Shown here: one piece after another, positions 28,312-35,956 of the stretch
Layout of the letters: each line of letters starts with the position of its first letter
Position numbering within the stretch: the first letter of the stretch is position 1
DNA from: Evansella caseinilytica
GTDB taxonomy: Bacteria; Bacillota; Bacilli; Bacillales; Salisediminibacteriaceae
Assembly (NCBI RefSeq): GCF_900107275.1
Contig: NZ_FNPI01000001.1
Location: 186,001-250,000, forward strand
DNA: 64,000 nt
Direction of reading: 5' to 3'
Notes under the pieces: generated by a model
Databases searched by the model: none
Told to the model about the DNA's origin: nothing
What the model saw: only the letters and a program-made list of their open reading frames with translations
Position numbers and translations under genes: made by a program

Positions 28312-28815
28312 ATGAGCGACCAAAAGCTGGATATGATTCTTGGCGTATTAAATGAGTTAAGAAGTGACGTTAACGGACTAAAAGACGAAGTTAATGGAGT
28401 TAAAAATGATGTTAACGGACTAAAAGATGAAGTTAATGGTCTAAAAGGTGAAATTAACGGTCTGAATGAGAAATATGACGGCTTAAAAGACGCGGTGGAC
28501 GAGCTAAATGACAAATATGATGAAATGAAAAATGACGTTAACGAATTAAAAGCGGACTTCAACGAAATGAAAAGTGACTTCAGCGGATTAAAAGCGGACT
28601 TCATCGAATTCAAGAATGAAACGGCCGGCCGGTTTGACAGGCTTGAGGAATCGATGAAGCGTTTAGAAGTCAGTCAGCAGGAAGATATTAAAAGTGTTCT
28701 TGTCCAGATAGACAAAAAGCTGGAAGAAAAAGATCATGGATTACTTGTTTTGAATAAACGTGTTTTCCAGACGGAAGTTGAAGTAGAAAGATTAAAAAAA
28801 CAGGTATGTACTTAA
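28312..28815 (+). CDS. Heptad-repeat coiled-coil protein, function unknown
   Basis: This 167-residue protein has no recognised enzyme domain. Residues ~18-101 are twelve consecutive 7-residue repeats of the type DVNGLKD, EVNGVKN, DFNEMKS, and the DNA beneath repeats with 21-base periodicity. Such a run should form one long parallel coiled coil. A second helical part with LEESMKRLEV and VEVERLKKQV completes the protein. There is no signal peptide or membrane segment. It has a strong ribosome site (AAAGGAGGG). It starts 50 bases after a family C array and has no clear partner gene. The number of heptads may vary between strains. Confidence 0.8.
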   Translation: MSDQKLDMILGVLNELRSDVNGLKDEVNGVKNDVNGLKDEVNGLKGEINGLNEKYDGLKDAVDELNDKYDEMKNDVNELKADFNEMKSDFSGLKADFIEFKNETAGRFDRLEESMKRLEVSQQEDIKSVLVQIDKKLEEKDHGLLVLNKRVFQTEVEVERLKKQVCT

Positions 28816-29108
28816 AACTTCAAGCTTATTATCTTTCCTCTTCTTTACTTACCTCCTCGTCGAGTTTACTTCTTTTGATGACCGAAAACAAGCTGACTAT
28901 TTAATAACAAACGAACCATCATTTGTGAGCGTTTTTGTCATGGCTGATACTGCCCCTCTTCTTTTTCACTCCGGTGATGTTTAACCTTAACCGGATGATA
29001 ATCAACAGTATAGTTGGGATTTCCTGTTTATCGCGCAGCCTCCTTCCGTGCTTCCTGTCTCTATGAGGGTATTATTCACGTAGTTGTAAAGAACGATATT
29101 TACCGTTC

Positions 29109-29124
29109 TGTGACATATATCACT
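29109..29124. promoter_or_regulatory. CRP/FNR-superfamily palindrome upstream of the FNR-type gene
   Basis: TGTGACATATATCACT is a near-perfect TGTGA-N6-TCACA palindrome, the type bound by CRP and by B. subtilis Fnr. It now lies 338 bases upstream of the regulator start at 29462; without the family B insertion and one duplication (253 bases) it would be about 85 bases upstream, a usual place for a control site. Confidence 0.6.
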
Positions 29125-29170
29125 GTGCAACCGGATAAAAATTTATATTTTTTAAGAGGAAGTTTTTTAA

Positions 29171-29418
29171 GAGCGTGTTCAAAAAGGCAATGGTTCCGCT
29201 CAATGCGCCGACTACGAGAACCCCACTCATAGCCGGCATTAAAAGAATGCATCGGCTTCACTCCATTGTCTCTTCCTCTTCTAGTATTGCGCAGAGGCTT
29301 ATCCAAGTACCATCGCCCGCGATGGCACTATGAGACAACTCGCAGCTTCTCAGTGAAGGCCGGCTCGTTGCTTCGTGTTTGTTCAAAAAGATAAAAACCG
29401 ACCTTTTTGAACAAACAC
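29171..29418. mobile_element. Family B miniature element, inverted copy with 5-bp duplication
   Basis: In inverted orientation it starts GAGCGTGTTCAAAAAGGC and ends with the hairpin closing in CTTTTTGAACAAACAC. TTTAA occurs on both sides (29166-29170 and 29419-29423). It contains both the standard core and an extra module shared with the family A copy at 1827. Confidence 0.88.
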
Positions 29419-29461
29419 TTTAAGAGGAAGTTCAAAACGTGCGGGAAACTGGAGGGAGTGA

Positions 29462-30175
29462 GTGCATTTGGGCTGTGATCACCTTTGTGATTTTCAGGAT
29501 GCATGTATAAGAAAAGTTCCTATATTCAGTGATTTATCGAAGGAAGAAGTACATCGCTTTCAAGAAGCGGTCCACAGCAAGATCTTTGCAAAAGGGCAAT
29601 TTATTTTTCGACAGGGGGAGAAATCGAAAGGATTGTTTGTTTTAAGCGACGGGCTTGTAAAATTAACGATTCTCTCGACAGATGGAAAGGAACAGATTTT
29701 GCGGATTCTTTATCCGGGAGATTTTTTTGGCCAGTACGCGTTGCTGGAAAATAAAACGTACTATGCCAACGCCGAAGCACTGCGTCAAACAACCGTCTGT
29801 ATGATCAGCAAAGAGGAGTTTTTGAAAATCATCGGGCATTCTCCGAAAACCATGTTTCAATTTCTTCTTTCCGTTAATCAAAAGCTTCATGAATCGGAGG
29901 AGTGGATCGGCGCCAGAAGCTTTCTTGAAGTTGAACAGCGTCTGACGAGATACTTATTATATTTTTACCAGAAAAATAATCATCCCGGTCAAGCGTTCAA
30001 CCTGCCGATTCCAAAAAAAGATTTCGCAGCATTGATCGGCACGACGCCCGAAACGCTGAGCCGCAAGCTCGTCGGTCTGAAGAAGCGGAATATCATTTCA
30101 TTGGAAGGGCCGAGGGGGATAAAAATTATCGATGAAACGGCGCTGCAAGCGATGGTCGGGGATATCGGCAGATGA
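29462..30175 (+). CDS. FNR-type Crp-family transcriptional regulator with N-terminal cysteine cluster
   Basis: This regulator has a cyclic-nucleotide-binding-like sensor domain (about 15-135), a dimer helix (about 136-160) and a winged helix-turn-helix (about 175-235). Cysteines C5, C9, C15 and C113 are spaced much like the four [4Fe-4S] ligands of E. coli FNR (20, 23, 29, 122), so it may sense oxygen or nitric oxide through a cluster. The recognition helix has E197, S200 and R201 (PETLSRKL), the FNR signature that reads TTGAT. GTG at 29462 follows GGAGGGAG. It faces the nitric oxide reductase gene, whose promoter carries a perfect TTGAT-N4-ATCAA box, so it is the likely regulator of that gene. 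Confidence 0.9.
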   Translation: MHLGCDHLCDFQDACIRKVPIFSDLSKEEVHRFQEAVHSKIFAKGQFIFRQGEKSKGLFVLSDGLVKLTILSTDGKEQILRILYPGDFFGQYALLENKTYYANAEALRQTTVCMISKEEFLKIIGHSPKTMFQFLLSVNQKLHESEEWIGARSFLEVEQRLTRYLLYFYQKNNHPGQAFNLPIPKKDFAALIGTTPETLSRKLVGLKKRNIISLEGPRGIKIIDETALQAMVGDIGR

Positions 30176-30302
30176 ATGCACTACGGCTTCACACCATGGT
30201 TTCAACCGCAAAAAATAGTGGAAGCCTGGCGGGGCAACGCTTGCCAGGCTTTCAGTTACTTTATAACCAATGGCATGTACTTATCGTTTAGTTAAAAACA
30301 CA

Positions 30303-32669
30303 TTATTTAAGCTCCTGTTCAAGCGGTTCGGGCGACTGGGAATCGTCGATTTGCTCCGGCAGCTCCTCTCCTTCCCCGTGAGTAACCGCGCGAAGATGAA
30401 ACAATGCTTTTACAGTGAGAATCAGCAGCGGCACGACGCCGAACACAATAAAGATGGAGTCCGGCAAGGCCCGCCATGCCAAGAGCGTTTGAATGATATC
30501 CTGCTGGTAAAATTCAACGGCGCGCGATGCCCAGTACCCGGATTCAAAGGCTGTCTTAAATTGAAAATAGCCAATCGGCAGCAGGGTGATCAATATCATG
30601 CCGGCTAAACCGAGATTCAGTCCCCATAACGATATTTTGATCAGCTTTTCATTCCAAGCCCCCGGTTTGATGATATTCCGCAACGTAAACAGGATGACGG
30701 CGATGGCGAACATACCGTATACTCCCATCATGGAACCGTGCGCGTGGGCGGCAGTCAAATACTGGCCGTGCTCAAAGTAATTTGCCGCTGGTAAATTAAT
30801 TAAAAATCCTAATACACCTGCTCCGAGAAGGTTCCAGACCGCCGTGGAGATTAAGAACCAGAACGACGCTTTGTAAGGGAACATCACGCCGCCGTCCCGC
30901 ATCATTTTATACTGCTCATACGCTTCAAGAATCAGCAGTGTTAACGGAATAACTTCCAGGGCGGAAAACACGGCGCCGAGAGCAATCCAGACTTCAGCCG
31001 ATCCATTGTAATAATAATGGTGGCCAATCCCGATCACCCCGCTGCCCAGCAGGAGAGTTAGCTGAAAATAAAGGGTGCGGACAACAGAGCTTTTGGTAAC
31101 GAGGCGCATATACACGAGCAAAAATCCAATCACGACAACGGCGAACACTTCGAAAATGCCTTCCACCCATAAGTGGACGAGCCACCAGCGCCAATAATCA
31201 GCCATTGTAAAGTGCGAGCCGGGATTGATGAAAAAAGCAAAGATATAAAATGCCGGCACGGCAATGGCGGAGTAAAAAAGCAAGTGGATTAATCCGCCGC
31301 GGTCCTTTTCCTGTTTCAGACCGGAATGAATCCCTCTCCAAACAATGAAGAGCCAAATCGCCATTCCGGCTGCGAGAACGTATTGCCAGAATCGTCCGAG
31401 TTCCAGGTATTCCCAGCCTTGATGGCCGAATATAAACCATAGATTTCCGAGCTTTCCTTGAGCGCCGAGCCACTGCCCGATCAAGCTTCCGCCAACAAGG
31501 AACACCAGTGCCCAGAAAAGAATATTCACAAGCAGCCCCTGCCGCTTCGGCTCTCTGCCGCCGACTACCGGTGCAATGTATATTCCCATGGCGAGCCATG
31601 AAGTTGCTATCCAGAAAATCGCCAGCTGCAGGTGAAAGCCTTTCGCGATGCTGAACGGAAATATGTCAGCAATGAAGTCCATTCCGTAAAAGCTGTCCGG
31701 TTCCGCGTAATAATGAGCCAGAAGACCGCCGAACATGACTTGGACAAAAAACAGCAGGATCACGACGGTAATATATTTTCCTGTTTTTTCCTGAGAAGGT
31801 GTCAGCGGCAGGCTGTTCAGGTGATACTGAGGAAACCTTCCCTTGCCGTAGGCTTCCTGCATGCCAAATTGATAGCGATAAAAGAAATAGAGAATCACCG
31901 CGACCAACAGCACTAAAATGGTTACGCTGGCGGCGCTCCACCAGACGGCTGACAGTGGCATTGTATTTCCGGCTTCTTCGTAATACGGCCAATTGTTGGT
32001 GTAAGTGATGTCATCGTCTTCCCGAAGCGTACTGGAAATCCAGGCTGTCCAGAAGAAAAAATCGGAAATTTGCGTGATTTGATCGCCGTCGCTTACCCAG
32101 GCACGTCCTTCTTCAGGCATATGTTCCTCTTGAATAAGACCGGGAAGCAGTCCCCAGCCATCCCCTTTGGTAAACACCTCGCGGTAAAATTCCCTGACTT
32201 TTTCCACGCCGGCTGTTTGGGCGGCAGTCAGTGTCAGCGTGTCGCTTGCCGCATCATAGCGATTTACCCGCATTTCATCAATAACATCCTGCTGAATGAT
32301 TGTCTGTTCCTCGGATGTGAGCTCTTCCTTCGGCTTGCCGAATTTCTCCTCCGCTTGATAAGCCTGCATTCCTTCCGTATAGATTTTCAGCGCTTCCGCC
32401 GTATAATCCGGACCTAAATAGGAACCGTAACCGAGGACGCTGCCGTAATCCATCAACGCATATTTTTGAAATACCGCCTGTCCGCCGACGATGGATTCCT
32501 TCGTCATCACCGTGTGACTTTCTGAATCAATAATCGTTGTCGGGCGCGGTGCCGCCGATTCAAAGATCCAGTACCCTCCGATAATCAACACTGAGAAGCT
32601 GGCAAAAATCGTAAGCACCAGCACCGATTTTAAAAAACTATTTTTCGTATTATTCCTGTTCTTCCCCAT
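30303..32669 (-). CDS. norB: Quinol-dependent nitric oxide reductase (qNOR, single subunit)
   Basis: It reduces two NO to N2O with quinol electrons, in the cytoplasmic membrane, and serves denitrification or NO detoxification. The 788-residue length fits the fused qNOR form: an N-terminal membrane segment, a ~200-residue extracytoplasmic cytochrome-c-like domain without a CxxCH motif (VGGQAVFQKYALMDYGSVLGYGSYLGPDY region, marked by GSVLGYGSYLGPDY), then 12-13 membrane segments. Likely haem and FeB ligands lie in GFHLQLAIFWI, VHLWVEGIFEVF, GIGHHYYYNG and AHAHGSMMGVYG. The start follows GAGAGGAGAAG. An FNR-type box lies 70 bases upstream. The converging neighbour is the FNR-type regulator. Confidence 0.95.
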   Translation of the reverse strand: MGKNRNNTKNSFLKSVLVLTIFASFSVLIIGGYWIFESAAPRPTTIIDSESHTVMTKESIVGGQAVFQKYALMDYGSVLGYGSYLGPDYTAEALKIYTEGMQAYQAEEKFGKPKEELTSEEQTIIQQDVIDEMRVNRYDAASDTLTLTAAQTAGVEKVREFYREVFTKGDGWGLLPGLIQEEHMPEEGRAWVSDGDQITQISDFFFWTAWISSTLREDDDITYTNNWPYYEEAGNTMPLSAVWWSAASVTILVLLVAVILYFFYRYQFGMQEAYGKGRFPQYHLNSLPLTPSQEKTGKYITVVILLFFVQVMFGGLLAHYYAEPDSFYGMDFIADIFPFSIAKGFHLQLAIFWIATSWLAMGIYIAPVVGGREPKRQGLLVNILFWALVFLVGGSLIGQWLGAQGKLGNLWFIFGHQGWEYLELGRFWQYVLAAGMAIWLFIVWRGIHSGLKQEKDRGGLIHLLFYSAIAVPAFYIFAFFINPGSHFTMADYWRWWLVHLWVEGIFEVFAVVVIGFLLVYMRLVTKSSVVRTLYFQLTLLLGSGVIGIGHHYYYNGSAEVWIALGAVFSALEVIPLTLLILEAYEQYKMMRDGGVMFPYKASFWFLISTAVWNLLGAGVLGFLINLPAANYFEHGQYLTAAHAHGSMMGVYGMFAIAVILFTLRNIIKPGAWNEKLIKISLWGLNLGLAGMILITLLPIGYFQFKTAFESGYWASRAVEFYQQDIIQTLLAWRALPDSIFIVFGVVPLLILTVKALFHLRAVTHGEGEELPEQIDDSQSPEPLEQELK

Positions 32670-32710
32670 TCACGCTTCTCCTCTCAAGTTTTCATGTTTA
32701 TCACGTTGTA

Positions 32711-32752
32711 AATATCTCATACTTGCAGGAAAATAAAATTGATCTAGATCAA
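32711..32752 (-). promoter_or_regulatory. FNR-type box and predicted promoter of the nitric oxide reductase gene
   Basis: TTGATCTAGATCAA (32739-32752) is a perfect TTGAT-N4-ATCAA palindrome. On the minus strand GATATT (32711-32716) can serve as a -10 element; a start near 32704 would place the box centre at about -41.5, the classic site of FNR-activated promoters. Binding by the nearby FNR-type protein is inferred. Confidence 0.75.
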
Positions 32753-32813
32753 GGAAATAAAATAGGCACCGTCTCCCTGCTTCTAAATTGTCCAACCTCT
32801 GAATACCTATAAG

Positions 32814-32967
32814 TGTGAGTTCAAAAAGGAGGACATAACAGCGGCAAGAAGATCGAGGCGCGGCAGGCTCGAGCAGCGCAGCGTACACAGAACGTACGTG
32901 AGCAGCGGAGAGGCGCCGCAACGATGAGATTCGCAGGTGCTGTTTCCCGCACTTTTTGAACATTCTC
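32814..32967. mobile_element. Family C miniature element with 5-bp duplication, plus partial second copy
   Basis: It begins GTGTGAGTTCAAAAAGGAGG and ends TTTTTGAACATTCTC. TATAA lies on both sides (32809-32813 and 32968-32972). Right after it, 32973-33002 is a second left end of ~30 bases that stops just before the ribosome site of the ZorA-like gene. Confidence 0.88.
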
Positions 32968-33025
32968 TATAAGTGTGAGTTCAAAAAAGAGGACATAACA
33001 GCATATAACAGGAGGGGGAAGTCTC

Positions 33026-34852
33026 ATGGTTGAAGCTGTCTTGCAGCTGTTTATGAGTGAGGAAAAAGCGCAGTCGATTTTAGCCACGCCATTGATCGAA
33101 GCTATTTTTATCGTGTTGTTTGTTACATTTGTGAGCGCGGTTCTCGTTCATTTTTTCTTATATATTAAATTAAGAAAAATACGGCATTTTTTAACGGTGA
33201 CAGATTCGCTCGAAATCGAACCACTAAGTTCATTCAAGGAGGAGTTTGTCCGGAAGCAAAGCCAAGAATCGCTGAGGGTAGAGACATTTGTCCAACAGAA
33301 ATTTTCCGGCTGGCGCGTGCTCCATGTGCCTGTAGTCAGTCTTATCAAAATCCTTCAGATGACCGTGTCTGTTTTTATTTTGCTTGGTGTATTAGGGACG
33401 TTTATCGGACTTTCGATGTCGTTAGGAAGCGTGGATACATCGGGAGAGCAGCTGGTGGAAAATGTGGCCAACGTGCTCGCCGGCCTTGATACCGCTTTTT
33501 ATACGAGCATAGCCGGGATGGGGCTGTCGCTGATGATGACAGTGCTTCTTCGGATTGCCAATACGGAATATATGCTGACGGATATTATGTTAAAAGTGGA
33601 GTCGTATTTGGAAGAAAACGAAGCGGATGCAATGACAAGGCTGATCGATGTTTCGAAAACGATCCACGGTTCAATTGTGGAACTGCGGGAAACCAATCAG
33701 CAGTCGCTGCAAAGCATTGAACAGTCTTTTCACGGGTTTCGGGAATATACGACCGGCTTGCAGCAATCGGCGAAGGATTTAGCGAAATTTAACGAAGGGC
33801 TGGCGGAAAATCTCAAGGATTTCACCGAGCTTTTTGCCAGCATCAAAGAAGTGACGGATGGATTGAGCGGCGCGGTGACAAAGCTGAATACCAATTTCGG
33901 GCAATTGTTTTCTACCCTTACTAAAATGGACAAACGCAATGAACGGCTGATAACAGCCTTTCAGGATACGTACAGAAAAATCGAGGAGCTGTCTGTTTCC
34001 CAGACGGAGACATTGCGGCAGTTCGAAGCATCCATGGAGGATTGGAAGGAATATTTGTCAGCTATGGCGGCCAGTCAGGAGGGCATTCATGCATCCTTTG
34101 AAAAAATACATGCACAAAGTGATATGTTGGTGAAAACGATGAAGGAGAACAATCGACAATTTCAAGGTATCTTTGGCGAGAATGTCAGTTCAAAGCTTGC
34201 CGGGATCAGCACGTATTTGCGGGAGTTGAAAGGGGATTTTGATAAGCTTGGAAACGCCGTCGTCCGGCTGCCAGAAGCATTGGACACAATTAATACAGCC
34301 CAGATGGAATATAAGCATTTGCTGTCCGACCGCTTTGACGAGCTGAAGCAGTTCAATAAAGATTTTCAGCAGCATTTGCAGGCGCATTCGTCAGAATCCG
34401 CTACGTTTGAAAAACATTTACAAGAGGCGTCGATTACTTATGAGCAGCTCGGCAGCAAAAATAATCAGCTGCTTAATGAAATCAATCGTACCATTGCGCA
34501 AATGACAGCTTCCTTTCAGCAGCGGGAGGACCAAATCGAGGCGAGCGTCGGTATATTAAAGGATTCCCTTTCGACATATGTGTCTAAATTAGAGGGAACG
34601 ATGGGAGACAAACTCGATAAAATAACGAGAAGCATCGGCGGCTATGTGACCGAGATGAATGAGGCGCTTAAAAAGGAATGGAAGCAAATCGGTGACATCA
34701 CAGAAGACAGCCAGCAACGAACCGCCCGTCATACCCAGCAGGTTCTCGCTGATCTGAGCGAGGAAATTCAGCATCTCAACCGCCGCCTTTTCAGCCTTGC
34801 TCAAGAATCAGACAAGTATAACCAACGTGTAAGGGTTGGCAGCAATGATTAA
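33026..34852 (+). CDS. ZorA-like MotA/ExbB-family proton-channel protein with long coiled-coil tail
   Basis: It resembles the ion-channel subunit of the Zorya anti-phage system. Membrane segments are seen at about residues 23-48, 112-135 and 155-180; LLGVLGTFIGLSMSL and LAGLDTAFYTSIAGMGLSLM are the MotA/TolQ/ExbB core. From about 185 to 608 there are ~420 residues of predicted coiled coil, which in ZorA forms a tail reaching into the cytoplasm. Flagellar MotA and ExbB lack such a tail. ATG at 33026 follows AGGAGGGGG. It overlaps the ZorB-like gene by 8 bases. No ZorC, ZorD or ZorE gene is nearby. A non-defence stator role is possible. Confidence 0.85.
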   Translation: MVEAVLQLFMSEEKAQSILATPLIEAIFIVLFVTFVSAVLVHFFLYIKLRKIRHFLTVTDSLEIEPLSSFKEEFVRKQSQESLRVETFVQQKFSGWRVLHVPVVSLIKILQMTVSVFILLGVLGTFIGLSMSLGSVDTSGEQLVENVANVLAGLDTAFYTSIAGMGLSLMMTVLLRIANTEYMLTDIMLKVESYLEENEADAMTRLIDVSKTIHGSIVELRETNQQSLQSIEQSFHGFREYTTGLQQSAKDLAKFNEGLAENLKDFTELFASIKEVTDGLSGAVTKLNTNFGQLFSTLTKMDKRNERLITAFQDTYRKIEELSVSQTETLRQFEASMEDWKEYLSAMAASQEGIHASFEKIHAQSDMLVKTMKENNRQFQGIFGENVSSKLAGISTYLRELKGDFDKLGNAVVRLPEALDTINTAQMEYKHLLSDRFDELKQFNKDFQQHLQAHSSESATFEKHLQEASITYEQLGSKNNQLLNEINRTIAQMTASFQQREDQIEASVGILKDSLSTYVSKLEGTMGDKLDKITRSIGGYVTEMNEALKKEWKQIGDITEDSQQRTARHTQQVLADLSEEIQHLNRRLFSLAQESDKYNQRVRVGSND

Positions 34853-35543
34853 TAAATACCAGCGGCTGTTTAAAGGGGAGCAGGACGAAAGTCATTTTTG
34901 GCCGTCGTTTACCGATCTGTTGACGGCAATCTTACTTTGCTTTGTACTGATCTTTATCGTCATGATGGTGATGAAATCATTTCAAATTGAAGAGATGAAA
35001 CGCACCATTGATCAAATCATGGGGGTACGTGTCCATTTAATCGAGAGCTTAAACGAGGAGTTCAACGATGCTGCTTTTGGAATCGAAATTGATGAAAAAA
35101 CGGGCGCGCTGATTTTTAACACAGATATTTTGTTTGCGTTCGATGAGGCCATCTTAAAACAGGAGGCGTTTGCGTTTTTAGATGAGTTCGTACCGACTTA
35201 TCTGGATGTATTGCTGGAAAGCGGCTATGATGACTATATTTCCGAAATCATTGTGGAAGGACATGCGGACAGAACCGGCGATTATTTATATAACCTGGAG
35301 CTGTCTCAGGAAAGGGCCTACAGAGTCGCGGAATACATCCTCAGTGACGAGTTCCCGTACAAAAACATCCAGCAGTCTTTGGAGGATAAATTGACCGTTA
35401 ACGGCAGATCCTACACGGATGGACGTACGGATGAAGCGGGAAATTACAGTTACGTCGATTCCCGCCGGGTGGAATTTAAATTTCGCTTAAAAGACGAAGA
35501 AATTCTGGAAAAAACGCGGGAATTGCTGGGTGGGACATCGTGA
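34845..35543 (+). CDS. ZorB-like OmpA/MotB-family stator protein
   Basis: This is the partner that anchors to peptidoglycan. From the ATG at 34845 (232 residues) the order is a short cytoplasmic N-terminus, one membrane helix at about 21-45 with the ion-carrying aspartate D24 in WPSFTDLLTAILLCF, a linker, and an OmpA-type peptidoglycan-binding domain with VEGHADRTGDYLYNLELSQERA (in part GHADRTGDYLYN) and DSRRVEFKF. The ATG overlaps the end of the ZorA-like gene, so the two are coupled. Length is near that of ZorB (about 245). After the stop the next 400 bases hold only a family A repeat. Confidence 0.85.
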   Translation: MINKYQRLFKGEQDESHFWPSFTDLLTAILLCFVLIFIVMMVMKSFQIEEMKRTIDQIMGVRVHLIESLNEEFNDAAFGIEIDEKTGALIFNTDILFAFDEAILKQEAFAFLDEFVPTYLDVLLESGYDDYISEIIVEGHADRTGDYLYNLELSQERAYRVAEYILSDEFPYKNIQQSLEDKLTVNGRSYTDGRTDEAGNYSYVDSRRVEFKFRLKDEEILEKTRELLGGTS

Positions 35544-35657
35544 ATAGCACTGGGAGAAAAAGGGATGCGAGCTTGAACTTGCCTCTTCTGCCACAGCTTA
35601 TGGAAGTGAACGACGGAAGCGGCGCTAAAAGAAAACGATGAATACGAGCATACGAAA

Positions 35658-35901
35658 GGTGGTGTCTCAAAAGGGCGTTTTTCCCTTTTGAGACACCACC
35701 GAAGCAATGAGCGAAGCCGCTGCATCTTTTTCTAAAGCCCGATAGGAGTGGTTTTTTCCTATCGAGCGTGCAGCGACGAGCAAAGCTACGATGCCTTTCC
35801 CATCGAGTTGTCTCGACGGATAGTCATCGAAGCTGTGCTTGCAGAGGAAGAGACAAGCACGGAGCCATTGCCCTGATATTTTTGGCTTTTGATACAGCCT
35901 C
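35658..35901. repeat. Dispersed repeat family A, copy 2
   Basis: The left hairpin (GGTGGTGTCTCAAAAGGG and complement, 35658-35700) is followed by AGCGAAGCCGCTGCATC, a GATAGGAG hairpin, a GAGCCATTGCCCTGATATTT segment and the right end CTTTTGATACAGCC. It ends the ZorAB-like segment. No target duplication was found. Confidence 0.85.
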
Positions 35902-35956
35902 TTGTCTTAATAGAGCGTGTATTGGTGGTTACATCTGTCTGAATGGGAAGGAAGGC

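Larger units (their letters stand above)
28816..29461. other. Long gap upstream of the FNR-type regulator
   Basis: There is no gene. It contains a TGTGA-N6-TCACT site (29109-29124), a full family B element (29171-29418) and a family C right-end fragment in inverted orientation (about 29424-29449). Confidence 0.6.

Noticed and set aside
27609-28613. Several long minus-strand open frames (up to 175 codons) with nearly identical sequence
   Set aside because: They are read-outs of the 161-bp tandem repeat and the antisense of the heptad-repeat gene; none has a ribosome site or a plausible protein composition.
30270-30608. Plus-strand open frame after the FNR-type gene
   Set aside because: It is antisense to the C-terminal coding part of the nitric oxide reductase and has no ribosome site.
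33026-35543. Flagellar MotA/MotB pair
   Set aside because: The first protein has ~420 residues of coiled-coil tail not found in MotA, and no flagellar or chemotaxis genes are near.
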